64,000 nucleotides of DNA from Pseudarthrobacter enclensis (GTDB lineage Bacteria > Actinomycetota > Actinomycetes > Actinomycetales > Micrococcaceae), in contig NZ_KQ758600.1 of assembly GCF_001457025.1 (NCBI RefSeq), forward strand, positions 124,001-188,000, given 5' to 3'. This document shows positions 10,313 to 19,188 of the stretch, in pieces. The notes under the pieces are model-generated. The model was not told the origin of the DNA and did no database searches. It saw only the letters and a list, made by a program, of their open reading frames with translations. The first letter of the stretch is position 1, and each line of letters begins with the position of its first letter. A program made the translations under genes and the position numbers.

Positions 10313-11030
10313 ACTCGTCTTCTTTTCCGGCACCATGGACTGCGGCAAGTCCACCCTGGCCCTGCAGATGGACCACAACCACCGTGCCCGGGGGCGGGGC
10401 GGCGTGCGGTTCAGCCGCAACGACCGCGCCGGGGAGTCCCGGATCTCCAGCCGCCTGGGCCTGGAAACCGATGCCGTGGAGGTACTGGACGGCACCGACT
10501 TCTGGGAGGAAGTGATGCGCCGCCGCACCCACGGGCAGCGCGTGGATTACCTGATCTGCGATGAAGCCCAGTTCTACACCCCCGAGCAGGTGGAGCAGCT
10601 GGCCAAGGTGGTGGACGAGATCGACGTGGACGTCTTCGCGTTCGGCATCACCGCCGACTTCCGGACCCGGCTTTTCCCGGGTTCGCAGCGGCTGATCGAG
10701 CTGGCCGACAGGGTGCAGGTGCTGCAGGTGGAAGCTCTTTGCTGGTGCGGGCGCCGTGCCACCCACAATGCCCGGACGGTCGACGGCGTCATGGTCACCG
10801 AGGGTGCGCAGGTGGTGGTCGGAGACGTGGACATGGCAGCTGACGGCACCGCCGCCAGCGACGCAGGGCATGTACCCGTCGTGGGCTACGAGACGCTGTG
10901 CCGCCGGCACTTCATGCGGCGGGTCACCGCCCATGGGGCGAACCTCATGGCGGAACAGGACCAGTTGCTGCCCTTCGACGTGGACGCCTGCCTGTGGCAC
11001 GGCTCCGGAGGGCCGGCCGCAGGCACGTAG
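10305..11030 (+). CDS. tdk: Thymidine kinase
   Basis: This 241-residue type II thymidine kinase phosphorylates thymidine with ATP in nucleotide salvage. It has a P-loop GTMDCGKST at residues 9-17, the Walker B-like LICDEAQFY, the lasso region after AFGITADFRTRLFPGS, and a zinc site built from CWCGRRATHN and a later Cys/His pair (CRRHF). The family is usually about 190-200 residues, so a C-terminal extension of around 30 residues is present. It starts with GTG and overlaps the phosphodiesterase gene by 8 bp. Confidence 0.9.
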   Translation: MAELVFFSGTMDCGKSTLALQMDHNHRARGRGGVRFSRNDRAGESRISSRLGLETDAVEVLDGTDFWEEVMRRRTHGQRVDYLICDEAQFYTPEQVEQLAKVVDEIDVDVFAFGITADFRTRLFPGSQRLIELADRVQVLQVEALCWCGRRATHNARTVDGVMVTEGAQVVVGDVDMAADGTAASDAGHVPVVGYETLCRRHFMRRVTAHGANLMAEQDQLLPFDVDACLWHGSGGPAAGT

Positions 11031-11066
11031 CCCTCCCGGCCGGGCAGGCCGGCCACGCCGTTCAGG

Positions 11067-12407
11067 CTATTCGCTGCGGGTGCCGAAAACGATCTCGTCC
11101 CAGGACGGAACGCTGGACCGCTTGGGGCGTGAGGGCTGGCGCTCGGGTACCTCAGCGTCCTGCGACGGGCCCTTTCCGGCGGCCGGGCCGTCGTCGTTCC
11201 TGGTTGCCTGGCGCGGCTGCCCGCCTCCAAGCAGTTCGTCGAGGCCGGCGCTGCCGGACGGTTTGCCGGCGGGCGGAGACTGCTCAGCATCCTCCGGCCC
11301 GGGCTGGCTGGTCCTGGGGGAGGCAACGATGGTGATTTCGCGGGTTTCGGTGCTGACGCCGTCGTGCAGTTTCAGGGCGTCGTCCTCACCGTCGCGGTGG
11401 GGCGGGATCAGGCTGAGGCGGGACAGCATGGACGGCCTGGCATCCCGGCGCCGCACGAAGGAGTCTCCCTTCGCCGCCGGTGCGTCGGCTTCCCCGTCCG
11501 GTGCGTCATGCCCGGCGTCTGCGCCGTCAGGTTCGGGAACCACCTCGGACGGGCGGGGGTGGGCGGCCGGCACGCCGTGGGTGAGCAGGAGCGCCAACGC
11601 GTCGTCGGAGTCCTCATCCACACCCAGCCGCTGGCCGCGGCGCGAACGGAGCATGTCCAGCAGCCCGTCCGGATCCTTGCCCCCGCCGGCGGGACCGGAC
11701 TGGGCACCCGGACGTCCGGCGTCGGCATCGGTTTCGAAGTCGAACGGCCGGTCGGAGACCGCGGACAGGCGGCGGGCCGGGACCGGGCCGTCAAGCGGTT
11801 CGAGCTCGCTGAGCTGCTGCGCCCAGCGGTTGGAGTTCTGCAGGGACTTCCGGACGGGATTGAACGTCCAGGTGGCCGGGGGCTCTTCGCCGATGCCGGA
11901 GGTGCCTTCTGCCTTGGCCACGAAACTTGCTGTGACCGTCCAGGTGCCGTCCTGCCGGCGCCACGAGTCCCACACAACAGTGGCGGGGTCGATGCCGTAG
12001 GCGGACAGGCGGTGGGAGACCATGTCGTCCAGGGTGGCGGGGTTGTCGCCGAAAGCGGACCGGTACACGTCGTGGCCGGGGGAGGGGGTGGCGACCTCCA
12101 CCTTGCGGGCCTGTTGGGCAACGTACTCCCGTTCGGCCAGGACCGGGCCTTCGTACCGTTCGACCTTGGCCAGGGGAAGCCCGGACATTTCGGCAACGTC
12201 CGCCGCCGTGGCGCCTGCCCGGATCCGTGCCTGGATGTCCCGCGGGGACAAGGGAATGGCGGGGCGTTCCACCGGCGGCTTCGGAGCCGACCGGCTCGCG
12301 GCCCGGAGTGCCTCGTCGATTGGCAGCCTGAAGATCTCGCCGCCGGCCCCGCTCAACAGGAGGTGAGTCCCGTCGTCGTGCACGCCTACAAGCCGTAGAT
12401 CCTGCAT
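11067..12407 (-). CDS. sepH: Septation protein SepH
   Basis: This 446-residue protein is the actinobacterial division factor SepH (formerly DUF3071), which binds FtsZ and promotes its assembly. The conserved N-terminal domain (from MQDLRLVGVHDDG) contains a helix-turn-helix-like segment, IRAGATAADVAEMSGLPLAK, near residues 60-85. The second half is acidic, low complexity and probably disordered, ending in a conserved tail, SSVPSWDEIVFGTRSE. The start at 12407 is supported by GGAGG 7 bp upstream; a longer frame to 12632 exists but overlaps the neighbouring gene and lacks a ribosome site. It is convergent with thymidine kinase. Confidence 0.88.
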   Translation of the reverse strand: MQDLRLVGVHDDGTHLLLSGAGGEIFRLPIDEALRAASRSAPKPPVERPAIPLSPRDIQARIRAGATAADVAEMSGLPLAKVERYEGPVLAEREYVAQQARKVEVATPSPGHDVYRSAFGDNPATLDDMVSHRLSAYGIDPATVVWDSWRRQDGTWTVTASFVAKAEGTSGIGEEPPATWTFNPVRKSLQNSNRWAQQLSELEPLDGPVPARRLSAVSDRPFDFETDADAGRPGAQSGPAGGGKDPDGLLDMLRSRRGQRLGVDEDSDDALALLLTHGVPAAHPRPSEVVPEPDGADAGHDAPDGEADAPAAKGDSFVRRRDARPSMLSRLSLIPPHRDGEDDALKLHDGVSTETREITIVASPRTSQPGPEDAEQSPPAGKPSGSAGLDELLGGGQPRQATRNDDGPAAGKGPSQDAEVPERQPSRPKRSSVPSWDEIVFGTRSE

Positions 12408-12505
12408 ACAAATCCTCCACCCTGGCATTACTATCAGTCGAAACTCTGCCACCTGCCAGGCGGGAAATGGCCCAAGGGGCAGGGCGCGCCGCGATATTCC
12501 GGTGG

Positions 12506-12991
12506 TTAGTGCCCGGTCAGGGCTGCAGTAAGCCGGTCCGGGTGCCGGCTGGAGGACAGCCAGTAGGGGGTCTGGTCGGCGGGGTCGGTGATTTCGATCC
12601 TGACCACGGGGTCGATCCAGCCGCGGATGCACAGGTAAGCCAGCCCGTTGAGCCGGGTGCCCCGCTCCGCCGTGGCCTCCCCGCCCCTGAACTGCTCAAC
12701 GCTGCCGATGTACCGGCGCTCGATCGTGGCCCGTCCCACGGTCAGGGTTTCCGCGGTGACCAGGATGGTGGGGGTGGACAGCACCAGCAGGACGGCCATG
12801 ATGATGAACAGCACGGCGGCGGCCGTGAGGCCGGCCGCCAGGCTGATGGGCGCGAACACCAGGATGCCGGCCGCCGAAATGCCCGCCGCGATGATCCAGA
12901 TCCACAGGTTCGGCCACAGCTTCTCCCGGTAGATGACCGAGGCTCCGGCGGACGGGCTGGGCATGGGGGCGGGAGAGCTTGTTTCGGGCAT
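12506..12991 (-). CDS. DUF3093 membrane protein
   Basis: A 161-residue protein with two adjacent hydrophobic segments (WIWIIAAGISAAGILVFAPI and the stretch after it) followed by a beta-rich PH-like domain containing TLTVGRATIERRYIGSVEQF. It is the DUF3093 family, always found next to dut in actinobacteria (Rv2698 in M. tuberculosis). It is divergent from dut and upstream of sepH on the same strand. Function unknown. ATG at 12991 was chosen because it begins the conserved MPETSS... region; the ribosome site is weak. Confidence 0.8.
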   Translation of the reverse strand: MPETSSPAPMPSPSAGASVIYREKLWPNLWIWIIAAGISAAGILVFAPISLAAGLTAAAVLFIIMAVLLVLSTPTILVTAETLTVGRATIERRYIGSVEQFRGGEATAERGTRLNGLAYLCIRGWIDPVVRIEITDPADQTPYWLSSSRHPDRLTAALTGH

Positions 12992-13110
12992 AGGGCAAGC
13001 TTTCCACCTTTGCCGGGCTATTTCATCTTGGCCGCCGCCCTGTCCCGGCCATTGGCTCCTCCTGACCAGGCGGCGTCCTAGGTGGGATATGGCAGCGCGG
13101 GTTAGAGTGA

Positions 13111-13638
13111 ATGACTGTGACTGATCTTCCCGCCACGGCAAACACTGTCCTTGACGATGCGCCGGAGCTCCCCGCTTCCACGCCCACCCTGCAGGTCCAG
13201 CTGAAGATGCTCGACCCGGAGCTTGAGGCGCCTTCCTACGCCCACCCCGGAGACGCCGGTGCGGACCTGCGCGCCCGGGAGGACGTCGTCCTGCAGCCGG
13301 GGGAGCGCCGGTTGGTCCCCACGGGCGTGGCCATCGCCCTGCCTGAGGGGTTCGTCGCACTGATCCACCCCCGCTCCGGGCTGGCCACCAAGCATGGGCT
13401 GACCATCGTGAACGCGCCGGGCACCGTTGACGCCGGCTACCGCGGCGAGATTTCGGTCACGCTCCTCAACACTGATGTGAGCCAGGCCATCGAACTGCGC
13501 CGCGGCGATAGAATTGCGCAGATGGTCATCCAGCGCGTCGAGTACGCGCAGTTTGTCCCCGTCGCCGAACTCAGCGAATCCGTGCGCGGCACGGGCGGCT
13601 TCGGTTCCACCGGCGGGTTCTCCCTTCCGGGAGCCTGA
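13111..13638 (+). CDS. dut: dUTP diphosphatase
   Basis: This trimeric dUTPase (175 residues) hydrolyses dUTP to dUMP and keeps uracil out of DNA. All five motifs are visible: [16 protein letters not shown], the uracil-binding [21 protein letters not shown] and the C-terminal [10 protein letters not shown]. An N-terminal extension of about 30 residues is not part of the core fold. A TTAGAGT -10-like box ends only 2 bp before the ATG, so a leaderless GTG at 13117 (two codons in) is a realistic alternative start. It is followed by the DUF3710 gene after a 99-bp gap. Confidence 0.95.
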   Translation: MTVTDLPATANTVLDDAPELPASTPTLQVQLKMLDPELEAPSYAHPGDAGADLRAREDVVLQPGERRLVPTGVAIALPEGFVALIHPRSGLATKHGLTIVNAPGTVDAGYRGEISVTLLNTDVSQAIELRRGDRIAQMVIQRVEYAQFVPVAELSESVRGTGGFGSTGGFSLPGA

Positions 13639-13737
13639 CTGACACCTCCGGCACTGTTTGCGGGGACCACACCAGCACGACGGCGGCACCTCCATGGGAC
13701 CGGACCGGAACATTCACATTAAAGGAGAAACAGCGTC

Positions 13738-14448
13738 ATGGCCTTTGGGTTCGGCAGGAAAGCAAAGAAGGAACAGCCGGACGAACCGGATGAGCTGCCC
13801 GCCGACGACTCCGCCACCGAGGACGCGGTGGCTGACAGCCGCCGGGCCAACGGACCGTTCGATGAGTCCGAAGTCAGCAGCCACGACGGATACGTGGACC
13901 TCGGTGCGCTGCTGGTCAGCCCCAGCGAAGGGCTCCAGCTCCGCCTCGAGGTGGAGGAAGCAACCCAGCGTGTGGTGGCCGTGACCCTTGACCTCAACGG
14001 TTCGAGCCTCCAGCTGCAAGCTTTCGCCGCGCCCAAGACTGAAGAGCTGTGGGATGAAATCCGCGGACAGATCGGACAGTCCGTCGGTGCCCAGGGCGGC
14101 CAGGTGGAGGAGATTGAGGGCCCGTTCGGCACCGAACTCGTGGCCAAGCTGCCCGCCGGCCTTCCGGACGGAAGCCAGGGATACCGCGTGGCGCGCTTCA
14201 TCGGCGTGGACGGCCCCCGCTGGTTCCTCCGCGGGGTTCTGGGCGGCGCTGCGGCGCTGGAACGCGACGCCGCGGAACCGCTGGAGACCCTGTTCCGCAA
14301 GGTGGTGGTGGTCCGGGGTGACAGCCCCATGCCGCCCCGCGACCTCCTCCAGCTGCGCCTGCCCAAGGACGCCACGGCCACGCCGCCTCCCGGCGCCCCA
14401 TCCCTGCAGGAGCCCGAACGGGGTCCTGAGATCACGCAGATTGGCTGA
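13738..14448 (+). CDS. DUF3710 domain protein
   Basis: A 236-residue protein of the DUF3710 family (Rv2696c-like), conserved with dut in actinobacteria. The N-terminus is charged (GFGRKAKKEQPDEPDELP) and the core is alpha/beta with WDEIRGQIGQ and VDGPRWFLRGVLGG. There are no membrane segments and no recognisable catalytic motif. AAAGGAG 9 bp before the ATG is a good ribosome site. It is followed closely by an OB-fold gene, with which it may be cotranslated. Function unknown. Confidence 0.8.
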   Translation: MAFGFGRKAKKEQPDEPDELPADDSATEDAVADSRRANGPFDESEVSSHDGYVDLGALLVSPSEGLQLRLEVEEATQRVVAVTLDLNGSSLQLQAFAAPKTEELWDEIRGQIGQSVGAQGGQVEEIEGPFGTELVAKLPAGLPDGSQGYRVARFIGVDGPRWFLRGVLGGAAALERDAAEPLETLFRKVVVVRGDSPMPPRDLLQLRLPKDATATPPPGAPSLQEPERGPEITQIG

Positions 14449-14452
14449 TCCC

Positions 14453-14809
14453 GTGGACGGGGCAGCGCCAACGCCTCACGCCGGGCCGTCCATAGTCCCG
14501 CTGGACCGGCTGCCCGCCAAAGGGCGCGTCCTGTGCCAGGGCCGCATAGAGTCCGTCACGTACGTTCCGGCGGACCGCACGGCGGCCTTCAGCGCCATCG
14601 TTTCCGATTCCGGCGCACTGCGCCCGGCCCCCGGCGGTTCCGGTTCCCAGCGCCACCGGCTGCGCGTGGTGTGGCTTGGCCGGCGGCGCGTTCCGGGCAT
14701 CGAAGCTGGAATCGAGCTCCGGCTCGAGGGGATGCTGTCCACCAGCGAGGGCATGCCCACCATGTTCAATCCGCGCTACGAGATACTGTCCCACCAGGAG
14801 GACGCATGA
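14453..14809 (+). CDS. OB-fold nucleic-acid-binding protein
   Basis: A protein of about 118 residues with a five-strand OB-like pattern (LCQGRIESVTYVP ... RLRVVWLGRRRVPGIEAG) ending in NPRYEILS. Similar small genes sit between DUF3710 and DUF3159 genes throughout actinobacteria (Rv2694c). GTG at 14453 is used; TTG at 14441, overlapping the previous stop, is also possible. Its stop overlaps the next ATG (ATGA). Nucleic-acid binding is inferred from fold only. Confidence 0.7.
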   Translation: MDGAAPTPHAGPSIVPLDRLPAKGRVLCQGRIESVTYVPADRTAAFSAIVSDSGALRPAPGGSGSQRHRLRVVWLGRRRVPGIEAGIELRLEGMLSTSEGMPTMFNPRYEILSHQEDA

Positions 14810-15591
14810 CCGTGCCCCAGCCCGACAGGTCTTCCGGCGAGGCCCTTCCCGACGACAGCCAGGGCGCCAGGACCGGTAGCGGCACGGGGAACACTTCCGC
14901 CGCCGGTGCCAAGGCCGACGGTGCGTCGCCCATGGCCGGGATGGCCGCCGAATACGCGGCGAAAGCCGGACTGCACCGAACGCATGACGGGCGGGTGGAC
15001 GTCCTGAAGAGCGCCGGTGGTGTCCAGGGCATCGCCGAGAGCATCCTGCCCGGCCTGGTCTTCCTCGTCGCGTTCACCGTGACCCAGGACCTCACCCCGT
15101 CCCTGGTTGCGGCGCTGGCCGCTGCGGCGGTGTTCACCGTGGTGCGGCTGGTCCAGCGGCGGCCCCTGACCCAGGCGCTGGCGGGCGTGGTCGGCGTCGG
15201 TATTTCCGCCTGGCTGGCCAACACCACCGGCAAGGCCGAGGATTTCTACCTGCCCGGATTCTTCACCAACGGCGCCTACATCCTGGCCATGGTGATCTCC
15301 ATCGCCGCAAAGTGGCCTGTGGCGGGCCTGCTCTTCGGCTTTATCCGCAACGAGGGGCTGGACTGGCGCAAGGATCCGTCCCGGGTGCGCGCCTACCAGC
15401 TCGGGACGTGGATCATCGTCGGCGTCCTCGCGCTGCGCCTGCTGGTTCAGGTCCCGCTGTACCTGATGGGCCCCGACGGCCTGGCCGCCCTGGCCACCAC
15501 CCGCCTGATCATGGGCGCACCGCTCTACATCCTTGGCGTGTGGATTGCCTGGCTGGTGACCCGCCCCGCTGCCGGGGAAGGGAAACCCTAG
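14806..15591 (+). CDS. DUF3159 membrane protein
   Basis: A 261-residue protein with a disordered N-terminus of about 75 residues and then six or so hydrophobic helices (for example ESILPGLVFLVAFTV and TWIIVGVLALRLLVQVPLYL). It is the DUF3159 family (Rv2693c-like), a conserved neighbour of the TrkA genes. No function is established. It starts inside the previous gene's stop (ATGA) and ends in a CTAG tetranucleotide shared with the stop of the convergent trkA gene. Confidence 0.8.
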   Translation: MTVPQPDRSSGEALPDDSQGARTGSGTGNTSAAGAKADGASPMAGMAAEYAAKAGLHRTHDGRVDVLKSAGGVQGIAESILPGLVFLVAFTVTQDLTPSLVAALAAAAVFTVVRLVQRRPLTQALAGVVGVGISAWLANTTGKAEDFYLPGFFTNGAYILAMVISIAAKWPVAGLLFGFIRNEGLDWRKDPSRVRAYQLGTWIIVGVLALRLLVQVPLYLMGPDGLAALATTRLIMGAPLYILGVWIAWLVTRPAAGEGKP

Positions 15592-16421
15592 CCGTCGAAT
15601 CCGTCGTCCTCCAGGGATGACTGTTCCGCCTGCCGGGATGCCCGGCTGCCGGAGACCGGGGCGGCGTCCTGGGTGACGGGCTCCCCGGCGCAGTCCGCGT
15701 GCCCGCCGTCCGCGTGCCCGCCCTCCGGGTGCTGCCCGGCGCCATGCATCCCGGGGTCCGCGGCGTCGGGGGAGAGCAGCGCACGGAGGTCGTCCTCCGC
15801 GGCGATGGTGGTCACGAAGAACAGTTCGTCCCCACCGTCAATGACGTCGTCGCGGCTGGGCGTGATGGGGGCGTGGTCGCGCAGGATGGCCACCAGGGTT
15901 GCATCCTCCGGCCACCGGATATCGCCCACGGTACTGCCGATCACATGCGAATCATGCGGAACGGTGAACTCCACGAGCGAGGCCACCCCCGTCTGGAGGG
16001 TCAGGAGCCGGACCAGGTCGCCGATCTCCACGGCCTCTTCCACCAGCGCCGTCATCAGCTGCGGGGTGTTGACAGCCACGTCAACGCCCCAGGAGTCGTT
16101 GAACATCCAGTCGTTCTTGGGATTGTTCACCCGGCCCACCGTGCGGCCCACGCCGAACTCCGTCTTCGCCAGCAGGGACACCACCAGATTGACCTTGTCG
16201 TCGCCGGTGGCGGACACCACCACGTCGGCCTCCTCGACCTTTGCGCCCTGCAGGGTGCTCAGCTCGCAGGCGTCGCCCACCAGCCAGTGCGCGCCGCGCA
16301 GCCCACTGCGGCCGATGACCTCAGGCTTGAGGTCGATCAGCAGGATTTCATGCTTGTGCGCCAGAAGCTCCCTGGCGATGGACGATCCGACGCTGCCGGC
16401 GCCAACGATCACGACTTTCAC
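15588..16421 (-). CDS. trkA: TrkA-type potassium regulatory protein (second of pair)
   Basis: This 277-residue cytoplasmic RCK protein has an N-terminal NAD-binding Rossmann domain (VVIVGAGSVGSSIARELL, acidic end of strand two in LLIDLKPEVIG) and a C-terminal TrkA_C domain around SLVEFTVPHDSHVIGSTVGD. An unusual Gly/His/Asp-rich tail of about 50 residues follows. It corresponds to CeoB. Such proteins gate potassium channels or importers in response to nucleotides. It overlaps the preceding trkA gene by 4 bp and is cotranscribed with it. Confidence 0.88.
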   Translation of the reverse strand: MKVVIVGAGSVGSSIARELLAHKHEILLIDLKPEVIGRSGLRGAHWLVGDACELSTLQGAKVEEADVVVSATGDDKVNLVVSLLAKTEFGVGRTVGRVNNPKNDWMFNDSWGVDVAVNTPQLMTALVEEAVEIGDLVRLLTLQTGVASLVEFTVPHDSHVIGSTVGDIRWPEDATLVAILRDHAPITPSRDDVIDGGDELFFVTTIAAEDDLRALLSPDAADPGMHGAGQHPEGGHADGGHADCAGEPVTQDAAPVSGSRASRQAEQSSLEDDGFDG

Positions 16422-17092
16422 TGCAACTCCTTTGCGGGGGCTTTGGCCAGGATCTGGGCCACCTGGGCGGTCCGGTCAACCTGCAGCATGGCATGGACCG
16501 TGTCGCCGTCCTGGTACGCGGTTGCGGCGTCCGGCAGCAGCCCCTCGCCGAACCGGGTCAGATAGGCCACCCGCACGGCGGCTGCCTTCTCGATGCTGCT
16601 GATGCGGTGCCCCACCCAGCCGGCGTCCAGGTCCAGTTCCGCCAGGACCAGGCGGCCGGACGGCTCCCGGTAGTCACCGGCGAGATGCTGCTCGGGAAGG
16701 ATGCGGCGGAGGACCTGGTCCGCGCTCCAGCGCACCGCGGCCACCGTGGGGATGCCCAGCCGCTGGTAGATCTCCGCACGGCCGGGGTCGTAGATCCTGG
16801 CCACCACATGCGGGACGTGGAAAGTTTCCCTGGCCACCCGGGTGGCAAGGATATTGGAGTTGTCACCGCTGGACACCGCGGCGAAGGCATAGGCTTCCGC
16901 CACCCCGGCCTGCTTCAGCGTTTCCCGGTCGAAACCCACGCCGGTGACCTTCCGGCCCGTGAATCCCTGCCGGAGCCTGCGGAACGCGCGGTCGTCCTGG
17001 TCGATGATGGCCACCGAATGCCCGGCATCCTCGAGTGTGTGCGCCAATGTCGCCCCCACCCGGCCACATCCCATGATCACGAAATGCGCCAC
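16418..17092 (-). CDS. trkA: TrkA-type potassium regulatory protein (first of pair)
   Basis: This 224-residue RCK protein starts MAHFVIMGCGRVGATLAHTL, with the dinucleotide-binding glycines, an acidic VAIIDQDD after strand two, and a C-terminal TrkA_C domain (VLAELDLDAGWVGHRISSIE). It corresponds to CeoC of mycobacteria. GGAGGAG lies 10 bp before the ATG and a TAGAGT box further upstream. It is the first gene of a two-gene unit, divergent from the KimA-like permease; no TrkH/KtrB channel gene lies in the window. Confidence 0.88.
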   Translation of the reverse strand: MAHFVIMGCGRVGATLAHTLEDAGHSVAIIDQDDRAFRRLRQGFTGRKVTGVGFDRETLKQAGVAEAYAFAAVSSGDNSNILATRVARETFHVPHVVARIYDPGRAEIYQRLGIPTVAAVRWSADQVLRRILPEQHLAGDYREPSGRLVLAELDLDAGWVGHRISSIEKAAAVRVAYLTRFGEGLLPDAATAYQDGDTVHAMLQVDRTAQVAQILAKAPAKELQ

Positions 17093-17211
17093 CGTATCTC
17101 CTCCGTTTCCAGGTCCAGCTTCTGCAGCTAGAACTCTACCGGGAGCGCCCCGGCTTCAGGCCGCCTGGCAGCCGTCATGACATCATCCGCGAATCAGACT
17201 AGCTTTGTGGA

Positions 17212-19188
17212 GTGCTGACAATATTCAACGCGGTTAAACGCGTGCTGGTGGGCAGGCCGTTCCGGAATGACCGGATGGCCCATACCCTGCTTCCCAAGAA
17301 GATTGCGCTGCCGATCTTCGCGTCTGATGCACTGTCCTCCGTTGCCTACGCGCCGGACGAAATCCTGCTCACCCTAGCCCTGGCGGGCGTCAGCGCGGTG
17401 GCCATTTCCCCATGGGTGGGCCTGGCCGTCATGGTGGTGCTGCTCACGGTGGTGGCCTCGTACCGGCAGAACGTCCACGCGTACCCTTCGGGCGGCGGCG
17501 ACTACGAGATCGCCGGCGAAAACCTGGGCAAGTACGCCGGGCTCACGGTCGCCTCGGCCCTGCTGGTGGACTACGTCCTCACCGTCGCGGTATCGATGTC
17601 CTCCGCGGCGGCGTACCTGACGACGGCGGTCCCGTCCCTGCACGGCCAGCAGGCCACCATCGCCACCATCGGCGTCATCATCCTCGCCCTCGTCAACCTG
17701 CGCGGCATCAAGGAAGCCGGCAGCGTGTTCGCCGTGCCCACCTACATCTTCATGGCCTCGATCTTCGGCATGACGGCGGTGGGCATCTTCCAGGCGGCCA
17801 CCGGACAGCTGGGCGAGGCGCCGTCCGCCAACTTCACGATCGTTCCCGCGCCCGGCTTCGACGAGGGGCTCGTGGGCCTTGCCGGCGCCTTCCTCCTGCT
17901 GCGTGCCTTCTCCTCCGGAGCCGCGGCGCTTACCGGCGTGGAGGCCATCAGCAACGGCGTGCCCAACTTCCGGCCGCCGAAGAGCAGGAACGCCGCCACC
18001 ACGCTGCTCCTGCTCGGCATCATCGGCGCCGCCATGCTTGCCGGCATCATCTACCTGGCCCAGGCAACCAAGGTCCACATCGTCCTTGACCCCGCCACGG
18101 AGTTCCTGCTCAACGGGAACCCGCTGCCGGAGGGCTACATCCAGAACCCGGCCATCAGCCAGATCGCCCAGACGATCTTCGGTCCCGGTTCCATCCCGTT
18201 CTACATCGTGGTTGCGGCCACCGGCGTGATCCTGGTGTTCGCCTCCAACACCGCGTTCAACGGCTTCCCGGTCCTCGGTTCCATCCTCGCCCAGGACGGC
18301 TACCTGCCCCGCCAGCTCCGCACCAGGGGCGACCGCCTCGCCTTCAGCAACGGCGTCCTGGCCCTGGCAGCAGGCGCGCTGGTGCTGATCATCTCGTTCA
18401 ACGCCGACGTCACCAAGCTCATCCAGCTCTATATCGTGGGCGTCTTCATCTCCTTCACCGCCAGCCAGCTCGGCATGATCCGGCACTGGGGCCGTGAGCT
18501 GAAGCTTGCCAAGGACAAAGCCGTCCGCCGCAGGATGATGAAGTCCCGCACCATCAACACCATCGGCTTCGGCATGACGGCCCTGGTCCTGGTGATCGTG
18601 CTGATCACCAAATTCGAGCAGGGCGCCTGGATCGCACTGCTGGCCATGTTCGTGCTGTTCCTGATCATGTGGAGCATCCGGGCCCATTACGACAACGTGG
18701 CCAAGGAACTGGCAGTGGACGAGGATTCGTCCCCCAGGGCGCTTCCGACGCGCGTGCACGCCGTGCTGCTGGTATCGCACGTGCGCAAGCCCGTGCTTCG
18801 CGCACTGGCCTACGCCCGCGCATCACGCCCCTCCCGGCTGGACGCCATCACCGTGGACATCGACGCCGCGGAAACGGCCCACACGGTCAGCGACTGGGAG
18901 AAACTGGACATCCCGGTGCCGCTGACAGTGCTGGCCAGCCCCTACCGCGAAACCGTGACACCCATCATGGAGTACATCAAACAGATGCGCCTCGACTCCC
19001 CCCGCGACCTGGTGGTGGTGTACATCCCCGAATACGTGGTGGGCAAATGGTGGGAACAGCTGGTGCACAACCAAACCGCGCTGCGCATCAAGACCAGGCT
19101 GCACTTCGAACCCGGAGTCATGGTGGCCAGCGTGCCCTGGCAGCTCAAATCCTCCGAAGAAGCCAAGAACCTCCAGGACGTCCAGTGA
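17212..19188 (+). CDS. APC-superfamily permease, KimA-like potassium importer
   Basis: A 658-residue protein with about twelve membrane helices and a cytoplasmic C-terminal domain of about 155 residues that resembles a universal-stress fold (VHAVLLVSHVRKPVLRALAYA). Four residues match the potassium ligands I recall for Bacillus KimA at a constant offset of three: D39 and Y46 in DALSSVAY, T124 and S128 in TVAVS. Together with the divergent trkA pair this favours potassium uptake over amino-acid transport, the usual generic label. A TAGCTT -10 box ends 6 bp before the GTG, so the message is probably leaderless. The stop overlaps the next start (GTGA). Confidence 0.82.
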   Translation: MLTIFNAVKRVLVGRPFRNDRMAHTLLPKKIALPIFASDALSSVAYAPDEILLTLALAGVSAVAISPWVGLAVMVVLLTVVASYRQNVHAYPSGGGDYEIAGENLGKYAGLTVASALLVDYVLTVAVSMSSAAAYLTTAVPSLHGQQATIATIGVIILALVNLRGIKEAGSVFAVPTYIFMASIFGMTAVGIFQAATGQLGEAPSANFTIVPAPGFDEGLVGLAGAFLLLRAFSSGAAALTGVEAISNGVPNFRPPKSRNAATTLLLLGIIGAAMLAGIIYLAQATKVHIVLDPATEFLLNGNPLPEGYIQNPAISQIAQTIFGPGSIPFYIVVAATGVILVFASNTAFNGFPVLGSILAQDGYLPRQLRTRGDRLAFSNGVLALAAGALVLIISFNADVTKLIQLYIVGVFISFTASQLGMIRHWGRELKLAKDKAVRRRMMKSRTINTIGFGMTALVLVIVLITKFEQGAWIALLAMFVLFLIMWSIRAHYDNVAKELAVDEDSSPRALPTRVHAVLLVSHVRKPVLRALAYARASRPSRLDAITVDIDAAETAHTVSDWEKLDIPVPLTVLASPYRETVTPIMEYIKQMRLDSPRDLVVVYIPEYVVGKWWEQLVHNQTALRIKTRLHFEPGVMVASVPWQLKSSEEAKNLQDVQ

